A DNA stretch of 64,000 bases. Source: Paenibacillus donghaensis. Lineage in GTDB: Bacteria; Bacillota; Bacilli; Paenibacillales; Paenibacillaceae. The stretch covers positions 6,758,001 through 6,822,000 of the forward strand of contig NZ_CP021780.1 of the NCBI RefSeq assembly GCF_002192415.1, given 5' to 3'. Position numbers and translations under genes: made by a program. The notes under the pieces were generated by a model that saw only the letters and a list, made by a program, of their open reading frames with translations, did not search any database and had not been told where the DNA came from. Shown piece after piece: positions 15,679 to 24,549 of this stretch. The first letter of the stretch is position 1; each line of letters starts with the position of its first letter.

Positions 15679-17136
15679 TTATTCTGATTCTACTGCCTTC
15701 TTCGTGTAGGGGCTGTCGAAATGCACCTCAGGGTAATCGGGCGACGGCCCTTCCAGAAGCTGCTGCGGCTCGTTCTTCAAGTATTGATCAAAGAAGGCTC
15801 TCACATACGATCGGGTAATGTCTACATTATGCACTGGATCAATGTCTTTGGCGAACAAGGCCGGGGACAGCAGTGCAATCTCCGTGAAGCTCTGGTGGAT
15901 AAAATGGTCGATGGTCAGATAATAAGTGTCGCTTGTACTATGCTTCATGGCTGAATCCAGATCAGGAGCGAACTCTTCATAGAATACTTTGTCCTTCTTC
16001 GTCGCTGCCGGATCAAGACTTTCCGCAGTGCCGCCGGACATCATATACATAAAGGGCTGCTGCAGGCCTGTGTGAGCCACATCGCCCCAGAATCCGCCTT
16101 CCAGACTGACCCCGGCCTTGAAGCGGCTGTCCTGTGCGAGGGCTTCAGCCGTCGTTGCCCCGCCGTAGGAATGTCCGAAGATGCCCACACGCTCCAGATC
16201 CAGCTTGCCTTGCAGCAATCCGTCAGGATCGGCAGCATTCCATTCCGTAAGCTTATCCAGCACGAACCGCGCATCAGCTACGCGGATACTCACTCCTGTG
16301 ATATTGTGCTCGTACAGCTCCTGCGAAGTAGCATAGTCCGGGTCAGGCTCATACAGTGCAGAATGTCCATCTTCGAAAGTCACCTTCGCCGATGTGTATG
16401 GATGATCCATACCGACCACAATATACCCTTGGCTGACCAGTTCCTCAACAGCGCTCATGCTCTGAAAACGAGTCGAGCGGACCCCTGGCGAGAACAGCAG
16501 CACCGGATAGCCGGTTTCCTTCGCAGACAGCGCTGCCCCCTCGACAACATGGGTAGGAATTTCTGTCACATGACTGAACAGCTGCTTCGGGATCCCAAAG
16601 ACCAGGCTGATCGCTTCTCCAAGCTCGGAGGGGTAATGCTCTACAGACCTGCCCGAAGCCTCTTCCGGGTCCACCGGATACCAGATATTGATCATTAGCT
16701 TCCGCTTATCATCCGGTTCAGCGCTTAAGGTCTCCTCACGCGATTCATCCGTCAGCTGGCGGGAGACTGTGCCTATCGCATAACTGCCTGTAGGTTCAGG
16801 CTGGGAGAACACTGGCAGCAACACGCTTAGATAGACTGCGACTCCCGTGACAGCCAGGGCTGCCAGAGACAGCAGAAGTTTCCCAAGCAACGGCTTAAAC
16901 TGCTGCCCGGCATCCGGCTTTAGCAATCTGCGAATGAATACAACCACCAGGACCACAGCCACGGCGTAAGCCGGAACCATCTGAATGCGCAGATGTTCAA
17001 TGACGCCATGCAGCAGCATGGATAGTCCGGTGAAAGCAAGTAATAGCTGATCCAAGCGCCGGTTTCTTTTGACAAATAGAACCCCTGCTATTGCAGCAAC
17101 AACCGATACGATAACCAATATTTCCAACACTCTCAT
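15679..17136 (-). CDS. Membrane-anchored alpha/beta hydrolase (PAF-acetylhydrolase-like)
   Basis: A 485-residue protein. The first 130 residues hold about four hydrophobic helices; the rest is an alpha/beta hydrolase related to the platelet-activating factor acetylhydrolase/dienelactone group. The nucleophile elbow is GIFGHSYGGAT. An oxyanion-type region VLLFSPGVRS, a possible acid, and His in TIDHFIHQSFTE near residue 430 complete the likely triad. It probably hydrolyses esters outside the cytoplasmic face. It is the first gene of a two-gene operon with MerR, so it may answer a toxic ester or drug. GGAGG lies before the ATG. Confidence 0.85.
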   Translation of the reverse strand: MRVLEILVIVSVVAAIAGVLFVKRNRRLDQLLLAFTGLSMLLHGVIEHLRIQMVPAYAVAVVLVVVFIRRLLKPDAGQQFKPLLGKLLLSLAALAVTGVAVYLSVLLPVFSQPEPTGSYAIGTVSRQLTDESREETLSAEPDDKRKLMINIWYPVDPEEASGRSVEHYPSELGEAISLVFGIPKQLFSHVTEIPTHVVEGAALSAKETGYPVLLFSPGVRSTRFQSMSAVEELVSQGYIVVGMDHPYTSAKVTFEDGHSALYEPDPDYATSQELYEHNITGVSIRVADARFVLDKLTEWNAADPDGLLQGKLDLERVGIFGHSYGGATTAEALAQDSRFKAGVSLEGGFWGDVAHTGLQQPFMYMMSGGTAESLDPAATKKDKVFYEEFAPDLDSAMKHSTSDTYYLTIDHFIHQSFTEIALLSPALFAKDIDPVHNVDITRSYVRAFFDQYLKNEPQQLLEGPSPDYPEVHFDSPYTKKAVESE

Positions 17137-17200
17137 ACTGTCATACCTCCTGCTTGATCTTCAGCCCGCCCGGGGGGAAGACTGTAGTGATGATAGATCA

Positions 17201-17232
17201 AGCATAAACCTTGAAGTATACTTCAAGGTCAA
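17201..17232 (-). promoter_or_regulatory. MerR-type promoter/operator of the hydrolase-merR operon
   Basis: On the minus strand, TTGACC (17227-17232) and TATGCT (17201-17206) are 20 bases apart, longer than the usual 17. The spacer contains the perfect dyad CTTGAAGTATACTTCAAG. Overlong spacers with a central dyad are the hallmark of MerR-activated promoters. Confidence 0.85.
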
Positions 17233-17299
17233 GCCTTAAATACGCAGCCGCTGGAAGTGCAGGTGGGGGTCAAGTATTCGATGCGGCAATGCCTTTTCC

Positions 17300-17545
17300 C
17301 TGCTCCGGCCGGATGAATGCGAGCTACCGGTTCGTGGTAACCGGAGTCACCCCCATCGTGGCGCTTCTGGGCGGCTGGCTTGGCACCGTAATCGTGGACT
17401 GCGGCTCACCTTGGTGGTTGGGGCGGTTGGGGCGGTGGGTGCATTGTCTGCTGTGCTGTGGATTCTCTTCTCACCTCTGCCGGGGCTTACCCAGCTTCCC
17501 GAAGCGGAAGCTGGAGCAGAACCCCTGCCAGATTCAGCCGACTAA
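17300..17545 (+). pseudogene. MFS transporter C-terminal remnant
   Basis: GRMNASYRFVVTGVTPIVALL, then GGWLGTVI is a conserved segment near the last helices of DHA-type MFS exporters. A frameshift follows; the neighbouring frame continues RLTLVVGAVGAVGALSAV, then LWILFSPLPGLTQLPEA and a stop at 17543-17545. The first ten or so helices are missing. No function is possible in this form. Confidence 0.65.
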
Positions 17546-17555
17546 TTCAGGCAAT

Positions 17556-18053
17556 TTAGTTATAAAATACATAGTCACCGACAAACCCGTCGCTGCCGTA
17601 TACACTGACTGCCCCGCCGCCTTCATATTCGGGAAGCAGCTCAATCAGCAGGCCACGTTTGCCGTTCAGCTCATAGGTGTCTTTCTTACGGTTGCCCTCC
17701 TCGTCGGAATAATGGACGTTAACGGATTCAATCTTCTGCGGGAGGGCCTGCTCGTGGACAGCTACGCACAGATACCCATTATTGCTTTTGACAGATATAC
17801 CGTCATCTTTCTGCCCCCAGGAATAACTGACCGATTCCTGGACAATGGAGTTGTCGCTCTGTTTAAATACCTTGTACGCCGAGGCTTGCTCACCGTCGAT
17901 TTCAAGCAGGATCGCAGACGTCTCATCAAGCATTCTGTAATCCACCACCTCAATCCGGCCGGACTTGATATAAGCTGTAAGCTCGGCTTCGGTCAGCGGT
18001 TGGACTTGGGACATCGTTAAATAAATCGTGACAAGCAGGGTTAGAAATTTCAA
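17556..18053 (-). CDS. Hypothetical exported protein
   Basis: TTG at 18051-18053, after GGAG, starts a 165-residue product with the hydrophobic N-terminus KFLTLLVTIYLTMSQVQPL, a probable signal peptide or anchor. The rest is a small mixed alpha/beta domain with strands such as SAILLEIDGEQASAYKVF and KRGLLIELLPEY. I do not recognise the family. An upstream in-frame start at 18125 lacks a ribosome site and would bury the signal sequence. It converges on the MFS remnant. Confidence 0.6.
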   Translation of the reverse strand: MKFLTLLVTIYLTMSQVQPLTEAELTAYIKSGRIEVVDYRMLDETSAILLEIDGEQASAYKVFKQSDNSIVQESVSYSWGQKDDGISVKSNNGYLCVAVHEQALPQKIESVNVHYSDEEGNRKKDTYELNGKRGLLIELLPEYEGGGAVSVYGSDGFVGDYVFYN

Positions 18054-18178
18054 GCGGATCGCTCCTTCAGATAATTTATGAACTAGCTTGACGCTGCGCC
18101 GGGCTATAGCAGGATTGAACGGCAAGCATGATGCGTATATGATGGTTCTAACATTATTATTGTGGAGGTTTCAGGGAT

Positions 18179-18694
18179 ATGGCCGTATTGATCAATGAAC
18201 AGATTCGAGCATCCGAGGTGGTGCTGACCGGACTGCGGGGCGAGCAGCTTGGCATCGTCTCCAGAGAAGAGGCGCTGGCGCTGGCCCGCTCGAACGGGGC
18301 GGACCTTGTATGCACCTCACTGATGAGCAGTCCGCCGCCGTGCAGCCTGATCACCAAGGGCAGAGCCAAGGCCGCGGCACAGAAGGAAGTGGCTGCTCGC
18401 AAGAGCAGCTCCGGCAAGCCGGTGAGAGGAAACAGCAAGGATAAGGTCAAGGAGCTGCGGTTCACCGCGCAGATCGAAGAGCATGATTATGAGACGAAGC
18501 TCCGGCAGGCGGACAAGCATCTGCGCTCCGGCAAGCCGGTGCAGCTGGTTGTGAAGGCCTCGGGCGCTAAGGAAGCCGCCGCAGCCAAAGCGGTACTGGA
18601 GCGGCTGGTCGCCGATCTGAAGGAGTCCGGGGTTAAGGACACCGGCCTGCAGACCGGCGGCAAGGGCTCACAGGTCAAATTAAATCCACGCTGA
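18179..18694 (+). CDS. Translation initiation factor IF-3 paralogue
   Basis: A 171-residue protein aligning along IF-3: NEQIRASEVVLTGLRGEQLGIV, then SREEALALA in the N-domain, and VKELRFTAQIEEHDYETKL, then the C-domain helix KHLRSGKPVQLVV. The usual linker motif (ICR.MDYGKYKYE..KK) is replaced by CSLITKGRAKAAAQKEV, and the C-terminal tail is unusually basic and Gly/Gln-rich. There is no rpmI or rplT downstream, as there would be for infC, so this is a second, diverged copy. GGAGG precedes the ATG. It may compete with IF-3 on the 30S subunit under some condition; that is speculation. Confidence 0.85.
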   Translation: MAVLINEQIRASEVVLTGLRGEQLGIVSREEALALARSNGADLVCTSLMSSPPPCSLITKGRAKAAAQKEVAARKSSSGKPVRGNSKDKVKELRFTAQIEEHDYETKLRQADKHLRSGKPVQLVVKASGAKEAAAAKAVLERLVADLKESGVKDTGLQTGGKGSQVKLNPR

Positions 18695-18715
18695 TTGGAA
18701 GCAATTGTGGCGCCG

Positions 18716-19192
18716 CTACTTCAAGTGTCTGTGCAGCTTTTGAATATAAACGATCTGGCCGATATGATACGCATTGTGGGTCGTCACATTGCTGACAATC
18801 TCCCACCAGGCAGCCGGAACCGGGAATCCTTCCACCGTCATCTCAAGACTGTCACGGGACAACAGCTCCTGCCAGCGCAGGAGCACTTCCAGCAGGCTGG
18901 AACTTAAATCTTGAAAGGAACGGCCCTCCGGGATGAGGAAGCTTACGTTGTTATCCGCGATGGGGGGAACGGCATCCACATGACGCTGCAGGTAGCGCTT
19001 CTGCCAGGTCTCGTTCCAATACAACAAATGAAAGGTAAGCTCGGCAATACTGTTGCTCTCCGCGTCGGGCTTCCAGAAAGCCTCCTCCTCCGTTACGGCT
19101 TCCACCGCCTGCATGAACGGAATATGCCAGCTGGGATCATTGGCATTGGCCAATAATTGATTGGCCAGCACATCTGTGGCGTGAACCCTCAT
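18716..19192 (-). CDS. DinB-family protein
   Basis: ATG at 19190-19192 (MRVHATDVLANQLL) follows GGAGGAG. The 158-residue product fits the DinB/YfiT four-helix bundle. Three histidines are spaced for a divalent metal: one in LTFHLLYWNETW and two in NVTTHNAYHIGQIVYI. Many DinB proteins of Firmicutes are thiol-dependent transferases (bacillithiol) used in detoxification. No operon partner is evident. An upstream in-frame ATG at 19219 is less well placed. Confidence 0.88.
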   Translation of the reverse strand: MRVHATDVLANQLLANANDPSWHIPFMQAVEAVTEEEAFWKPDAESNSIAELTFHLLYWNETWQKRYLQRHVDAVPPIADNNVSFLIPEGRSFQDLSSSLLEVLLRWQELLSRDSLEMTVEGFPVPAAWWEIVSNVTTHNAYHIGQIVYIQKLHRHLK

Positions 19193-19294
19193 TTTCTGCT
19201 CCTCCTTCTTATATTTCATTTATTGTACATGGCACAGCTTATCCAGTAAACTGGACAGACCGCAAGCTGAATAGCCCACAAAGGAGCGTCCACC

Positions 19295-20647
19295 ATGATT
19301 AACCCGTCCATCACCGAAGGTGTCATCCGCACACGCACGAAACTCCGCAAAGAGCTGCTGATTTCTATATTTGACGAATTTGACGGCAGCATTATGGACC
19401 TGACGGCCCAGAAGCGGACGGAGAAATATCTTAAAATGTCGTCAAACCCATTCTCCTTCTACAGGGGCAGCGCTTATTTATTTTATTTCGATGCGACAAG
19501 GCAGTTCTTCCCCTACCATACCACTGCCGAACGCCCGACCTGGATTCAGGGAGACCTGCACTTCGAGAATTTCGGCGCGTTCCGCAATGAAGACGGGCAG
19601 ATCGTATACGATGTCAATGATTTCGATGAAGGGTATGTCGGCTCCTATCTGTACGATCTGCTGCGCATGACGGTCAGCATCGCGCTTGTAGCGCGGCAGC
19701 TGGGACACGGCGAGAACGTGCAGCGGAGCAGCATTGAGCATTATGTCCAGGCTTATGCCAGACAGATCCGCCGGTTCTGCCAAGGCAAGGACCATCCGGA
19801 TGATTTTGTTATGAATGAAGCGGAAGCCAAAGGCCCGGTGAAGAAGCTGCTGCGCAAGCTGGAGAAGCGCAGACAAGCCCACTTCCTGGAGAAGGTGACC
19901 GCCCACATGCAGACAGGCCGCGTCTTCCTGGAGAATCCCGAACTGTCGGCCCCCGAGGCAGATGAACAAGCCGCGCTGGAGCAAGCCTGGGCCTTCTACC
20001 CGGAGACCGTGGCAGTCCGCAGCCCGGATCAAGGGCACTACCGGATCAAGGACATTGCCGTCAAACACGGCTCAGGCACAGCATCCATAGGGCTGGATCG
20101 TTATTACCTGCTGATTGAAGGCGGCATGCAGCAAGAAGAACTCGATGACACTGTACTGGAGGTAAAAGAGGTCCGGGTTCCGGTGCCAGCTTATTATATG
20201 CCTTATTCGGAATCGTTCTGGGAGGTGTTCGCGCACCAGGGCAAGCGGGTGGCTGCCACGCAGCAGGCGATGCACCATAAGGCTGATCCTTATCTCGGAT
20301 TCCTTACCGTCGCAGGGCGGGATTATTATGTACGGGAGCGTTCTCCCTATAAGAAGCGGCTGAAGCCTAAAGATATCGGCACGGCGGAGGAACTAAACCG
20401 GGTGCTGGAAGTGATGGGCGGTCTGACCGCCAAAATGCACGCCCGGGCCGATGCCGATGTAGACAAAGGACTGCTGCCCTACCACAGCGAGGAGGAGATT
20501 TCGCGGGCTATGGGCGCGGATACCGACGCTTTTGCCCGTTATCTCGCCCATTGGGCTTATGCCTATGCGAATCAGGTAGAGACCGACTATTCGCTGTTTG
20601 TGGAATGGCTGCAGGAACGCGGCAGCGGAGCCGGAACCAGCGGATGA
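19295..20647 (+). CDS. DUF2252 family protein (kinase-like)
   Basis: A 450-residue DUF2252 protein. The core WIQGDLHFENFGAF with VYDVNDFDEGYVGSYLYDL resembles the catalytic loop and metal-binding DFD of aminoglycoside-phosphotransferase-like kinases. A basic YVRERSPYKKRLKP block and a helical C-terminus follow. The substrate is unknown for the family. It overlaps the next gene by ATGA, so both are cotranslated. GGAG lies nine bases before the ATG. Confidence 0.88.
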   Translation: MINPSITEGVIRTRTKLRKELLISIFDEFDGSIMDLTAQKRTEKYLKMSSNPFSFYRGSAYLFYFDATRQFFPYHTTAERPTWIQGDLHFENFGAFRNEDGQIVYDVNDFDEGYVGSYLYDLLRMTVSIALVARQLGHGENVQRSSIEHYVQAYARQIRRFCQGKDHPDDFVMNEAEAKGPVKKLLRKLEKRRQAHFLEKVTAHMQTGRVFLENPELSAPEADEQAALEQAWAFYPETVAVRSPDQGHYRIKDIAVKHGSGTASIGLDRYYLLIEGGMQQEELDDTVLEVKEVRVPVPAYYMPYSESFWEVFAHQGKRVAATQQAMHHKADPYLGFLTVAGRDYYVRERSPYKKRLKPKDIGTAEELNRVLEVMGGLTAKMHARADADVDKGLLPYHSEEEISRAMGADTDAFARYLAHWAYAYANQVETDYSLFVEWLQERGSGAGTSG

Positions 20648-21222
20648 TTGTGATCCAGCTGTTTCTCTGGCTCCTTGCGCTCCTCATTCTCTTATCCGTG
20701 GTGTCGATTGTACGGGTCAGCTGGAAGAACGGCATCTCGCCAATGCCCGCTTCGCGGCCCGTACGTCTGGCAGCTGCCCGAGAAGTGAACCGGGTGCAGG
20801 GCTATGCCAGTGTCGTGGAGCCAGGCTCCGGCTGGGGAACCCTGGGGCTGGAGGTCATCCGCCACTGTCCAGGCAAACGCCTGCTGGGCATTGAGAATTC
20901 CAGCCTGCCCTTGTGGTGCTCCCGGCTGCTGGCCCGGGTCGGCACACGCTGGCTGCGGGCCGGGAGCGGCCGCGACCCGCTTCAAGGAAGGCTCCGCTAT
21001 GAACGCGGAGATATCTATACCGCCTCCTACGGGCAGGCGGATATTGTGCTCTGCTATCTGTTCCCCGGCGCCATGAGCCGACTGGCAGAGAAGTTCGAGC
21101 GGGAGCTGCCTCCCGGGGCGGTTGTGATCAGCATTTGCTTCGCCCTGCCTGGCAGGCAGCCGGTGCGGACTGTAACCTGCAACGATTCCCTGCGGACCAA
21201 GTTGTATGTGTACACGTTCTGA
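20644..21222 (+). CDS. Membrane-anchored class I SAM methyltransferase-like protein
   Basis: ATG at 20644 overlaps the DUF2252 stop. Residues 4-25 form a membrane helix (QLFLWLLALLILLSVVSIV). A short Rossmann methyltransferase follows: VVEPGSGWGTLGLEVI is the SAM-binding loop, LLGIENSSLPLWCSRL the second strand and ADIVLCYLFPGAM the motif IV region. At 192 residues it is compact. Coupling to a kinase-like DUF2252 protein suggests joint modification of one substrate, perhaps a lipid or cofactor; this is inference. Confidence 0.8.
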   Translation: MIVIQLFLWLLALLILLSVVSIVRVSWKNGISPMPASRPVRLAAAREVNRVQGYASVVEPGSGWGTLGLEVIRHCPGKRLLGIENSSLPLWCSRLLARVGTRWLRAGSGRDPLQGRLRYERGDIYTASYGQADIVLCYLFPGAMSRLAEKFERELPPGAVVISICFALPGRQPVRTVTCNDSLRTKLYVYTF

Positions 21223-21259
21223 GCCTCGCCCGTTCAACTGCGCTAGAACGACCAGCTGA

Positions 21260-22624
21260 CTATTGGACCGCCGCTCCCTCTCCAGGGTCCGCCGCCTCGT
21301 TCACCCTCACCAGCAATTCTGCTATAGCCTGCTCCGTCATGCGCAGCACCCCATGCTGCTCTATGATCATCCCCGCCTGAATGCGTTGATCCAGCCAATC
21401 AGTGATGAAGGCGGGCGCGTACCCCCCGGTGCTGAATTCACCGCCAAAAGCGATCATCTCCGAATACGCCTCCAGATAAGCCTCCCGACTAGTATCGGGG
21501 TAAGACTTGGTATAGAGCCAGAACTGCAAATCGTATATCAGGACGGAGCGGTCATCGGCATGTAACGAGAAGTGCCCTTTCGCTTCAACAATCCGGGTGC
21601 AGATGCTGCGGATCTTGCCTTCGATGTCGTCCACCTCGGTGACGCGGGCGCACAGCTCCGCAAGCAGCGCGGAGAACCGCCCGCTGGCGACCTTCTCCAG
21701 GCTCTCATGCTTGTCCTCCTCAGAGGTATCATAACCTTCGCTGCTCTCCAGCCCGCGAATGAAGCTCTCGAAGCTGTTCGCCAGCAAGGTGATTTCATAG
21801 TCCGCCTCCTGATCGACATGAATCACCGCCGGCTCCCCGTCCCGGCCGCAGGCACGGTAATCCAGCATCACCACATCATGCCCCGCAGATGGACAGTCAC
21901 AGATCACCACACCAATGTCGGGATACCCCCAATCCTCGATCATAAAGAGGCTGCCGTCGCTCCCGCACAGGGAGTATGGCTTGTCCCGCCCAATCCCCAT
22001 AATTGCACTTATCTCAATATGATCCTCTGCCCAGGAGGTAGCTTCATCGGTAGCAAAAGCGGTGTTGACGGGAATCCCGCCGTTCTGCTGCTTCATTAAT
22101 TCGATGTAGAAGCCGGGCAGCTTGTAGCCCAGCTCCGCTTCCACAGAAGTGATTAGCTCATCGCTGGGCGGCTCGGAGATATATTCCTCGCGTGCATAGG
22201 CGCTGTCTTCCCAGAAGGCCGAGAGATCCAACGGCATCAGCGCGCTTCGCTCCTTACGGCTCTGGCGCTCGGCAGCCCGCTTGCTGCGGTACAGGAAATG
22301 CCGTGCTTCAGCATCCTGCGGGTTCAGCCGGTTGGCTTGGCCGAAGGCCTCTGCCGCTTCAGCGTAATCCTTCATATAGAAGAGGGAGAAGCCCACCCGA
22401 TAATGCCATAGGGCATCCTGCTCCCCTTCTGCGGCAAGCTCCCTAAGCTGCGTCAGACCTTCTTCATAACACCCGAGATTATTGAGTGCCCTAGCCAAAT
22501 AGCTCCTGATCTCATAATTCCTGTTCTCTGGAGGAATCGCCGTAATTGTATCCACAATAGATTGAAATTCATTGTCCTCATGCCACTTTTTCAGCTGTAT
22601 AATCAAGTCCTGCTCCACTTCCAA
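21260..22624 (-). CDS. TPR-SUKH (SMI1/KNR4) protein with unassigned C-terminal domain
   Basis: A 454-residue protein in three parts. Residues 1-125 are TPR-like helices (YLARALNNLGCYEEGLTQL, YAEAAEAFGQANRLNPQDAEA). Residues 150-290 are a SMI1/KNR4 (SUKH) domain, with LGYKLPGFYIELMKQQNGG, YPDIGVVICDCPSAGHDVVM and LDYRACGRDGEPAVIHVDQE. The last 140 residues are helical and unrecognised. SUKH proteins are common immunity proteins against secreted toxins. It shares its first two parts with the protein at 24550-25914 but has a different tail. No toxin gene is adjacent. Confidence 0.85.
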   Translation of the reverse strand: MEVEQDLIIQLKKWHEDNEFQSIVDTITAIPPENRNYEIRSYLARALNNLGCYEEGLTQLRELAAEGEQDALWHYRVGFSLFYMKDYAEAAEAFGQANRLNPQDAEARHFLYRSKRAAERQSRKERSALMPLDLSAFWEDSAYAREEYISEPPSDELITSVEAELGYKLPGFYIELMKQQNGGIPVNTAFATDEATSWAEDHIEISAIMGIGRDKPYSLCGSDGSLFMIEDWGYPDIGVVICDCPSAGHDVVMLDYRACGRDGEPAVIHVDQEADYEITLLANSFESFIRGLESSEGYDTSEEDKHESLEKVASGRFSALLAELCARVTEVDDIEGKIRSICTRIVEAKGHFSLHADDRSVLIYDLQFWLYTKSYPDTSREAYLEAYSEMIAFGGEFSTGGYAPAFITDWLDQRIQAGMIIEQHGVLRMTEQAIAELLVRVNEAADPGEGAAVQ

Positions 22625-22652
22625 CGCCTCCTATGTATAAATCCTTCATATG

Positions 22653-22912
22653 TTCAATCCACCGATTTAGTTGCGAAAATGCATCTAATTAGCCGATTTT
22701 TTCCGTTTTAGAGAAAATAGATGCAAAATGGCATCTAATTTGGCCTTTTGAGCGTTACAGTCCCGATTTACTCGAGATTAGTTGCAGATTCGCACTTATT
22801 CGCCTCCTGACAGATGCTTCGACTGAATTTAGTTGCAGATTCGCATCTAATTACTCCAAAGGCTCTAGGTCCAGGGCAACTCTCTAATCGTGGCTGGAAC
22901 CTAAGTAGTAAC
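22653..22912. repeat. Four-palindrome dispersed repeat, copy 2
   Basis: Same plan as copy 1: four quasi-palindromes such as TTAGTTGCAGATTCGCATCTAA, the same inter-unit spacers (for example GCCGATTTTTTCCGTTTTAGAG) and the end CCTAAGTAGTAAC. It lies 30 bases upstream of the TPR-SUKH gene start, so it may affect or carry that gene's promoter. Confidence 0.85.
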
Positions 22913-23138
22913 ATCCTCATTAACTATTCCCCATACACAGCAGCTCTGACTCTGCCAGACATGCTGTATTCATGCAGTAACGGTCATTTGAACCTCCATC
23001 CCGTTTACGTATATGATAGTTACAATACAAATGGGGGGCGGTTCAGGTTGAGCATAACCAAGACGCAGAATTATGTTCTGCATGCAGCTATAGAACGTGA
23101 ACTGAAGAATGTTACACACGAAGTGGACAGAAAGCTCT

Positions 23139-24015
23139 ATGCATCAGGATTTCTGGCCGCTACACTATTCCATTCTTAAGTTCATCTTATATAGCAACCA
23201 ATTTTATTGGGAAGGCCACGGGGCAACTCTCCATCAAAACCTTCTTAAACGGAAATTCCCATTATCGGACGGACAGAGGTTTTTTTACGGTGGAGGAAGA
23301 GAGATATCTCCTGCTCAATGAAGGTCCCTATACCCTTTCCATCGACCAGAAGGAGCCGGTGGAGTCCTTCTGTGTCTACTTCCGGGAAGGTTTTGCTTCC
23401 GAGATGCGGTAATCTCTTGGCGATTCCGCTGACCGGCTGCTCTCCGACCCGTTCAGGGTGGCGTCACCCGTTGAATTCTTCGAACAGACCTATGCGCTGC
23501 AGATGAAGCTTGCGCATCACCTTACTATTTTCAAGAATAGTCTTACGTTGCTGTACGATGACCCACTGGGGTATGAGGAGCAATTCCACAAGCTGATGCT
23601 GATTCTGTTATCTGAACAGAGTGATATTTACCAACAAGCCGAGCGCCTTGCTGCGGTCAAACATTCTACAAGAGATGAGTTATATAGACGGATCAGCATC
23701 GCGCATGATTATATACGTTCCTGCTATACCCAGACCTTGCGGCTTGAAGACATTGCCCAGGCGGCATGGTTGTCTCCCAGCTATTTTGTTAGGCATTACA
23801 CACAGATCTATGGCCGAACACCCCATCAGGAGATCACGGCGCTGCGGCTGGCAAGAGCACGGAAGCTGCTTACGGAACAGCATGCGAGCATGACCGACAT
23901 TGCGTATCAGCTGGGCTTCAACAATTCCGTATCCTTCAGCAGAATGTTCAAGCAGCATACCGGTCTGTCTCCCATGCAATTTAGAAAAAAAGTGATATCG
24001 GATAAGAAATCCTGA
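23139..24015 (+). pseudogene. AraC-family regulator with nonsense codon and frameshift
   Basis: The C-terminal AraC domain is intact in the frame ending at 24015 (TLRLEDIAQAAWLSPSYFVRH, MTDIAYQLGFNNSVSFSRMF). Its N-terminal sensing domain reads YIATNFIGKATGQLSIKTF, then ERYLLLNEGPYTLSI in the same frame but is cut by a TAA near 23410 (after FASEMR). A CAA to TAA change would explain it. Farther upstream, a start-like MHQDFWPLHYSILKF is in another frame, implying one indel near 23180-23200. The DNA-binding domain might still be made from an internal start, but ligand control would be lost. Confidence 0.7.
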
Positions 24016-24064
24016 TTTTTTTATTCTATGCTGTAAACAGATCGACTCGAAGGGAGAAAGGCTT

Positions 24065-24472
24065 ATGCGAAGTAGTGGAATTCAAAAGGTTGGACAAGTC
24101 GGTATTCCGGTACGGGATCTAAAGAGAGCGACGGATTTCTATCAAGAGGTTCTGGGGTTTCCCCTCCTCTTCGAAGCCGGCAGCATGGCGTTTCTGGAGT
24201 GCAACGGCTTGCGGCTGATGCTCAGTCTTCCTGAACAGGAGCAATATGCGTATTCAAGCTCCGTGCTTTATTTCCACGTGGAACATATTTTGTCGTCTTA
24301 TGCCGATTTAACGGAGAAGGGTGTTCATTTCACAGGTGAGCCCCATCTCGTTGCGAAGTCAGGACAGACGGAGACCTGGATGGCGTTCTTTCAGGATACG
24401 GAAGGCAACACCCATGCATTAATGAGTGAATCCGCCGCTACTCAAGCAGAAATGGCTTCGCCGTCCTTTTAG
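24065..24472 (+). CDS. VOC (glyoxalase/bleomycin-resistance fold) protein
   Basis: A 135-residue protein with the two beta-alpha-beta-beta-beta modules of the VOC superfamily: GQVGIPVRDLKRATDFYQEVL, then GFPLLFEAGSMAFLECNGLRL and VLYFHVEHILSSYADL, then MAFFQDTEGNTHALMSE. Metal ligands are plausible at the conserved His/Glu positions. Members include glyoxalases, dioxygenases and antibiotic-binding proteins, so the exact reaction is open. It follows the AraC relic by 50 bases and may have been its target. A strong terminator follows. Confidence 0.85.
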   Translation: MRSSGIQKVGQVGIPVRDLKRATDFYQEVLGFPLLFEAGSMAFLECNGLRLMLSLPEQEQYAYSSSVLYFHVEHILSSYADLTEKGVHFTGEPHLVAKSGQTETWMAFFQDTEGNTHALMSESAATQAEMASPSF

Positions 24473-24486
24473 GGACTATTTTAAGA

Positions 24487-24530
24487 AAAAAGAAGGGGAC
24501 CTTCCGGTGGAGGGTCTCCTTCTCTTTTTA
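24487..24530 (+). terminator. Intrinsic terminator of the VOC gene
   Basis: AGAAGGGGACCTTCC and the complementary GGAGGGTCTCCTTCT pair with small mismatches, followed by CTTTTTA. It may also serve the convergent SUKH gene. Confidence 0.8.
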
Positions 24531-24549
24531 CAATGAACAACGGCTCCGC

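Noticed and set aside
17211..18020. A 269-codon plus-strand ORF as a real gene
   Set aside because: Only a short part resembles an MFS tail, after which it is antisense to the exported protein gene. It is scored as an MFS relic.
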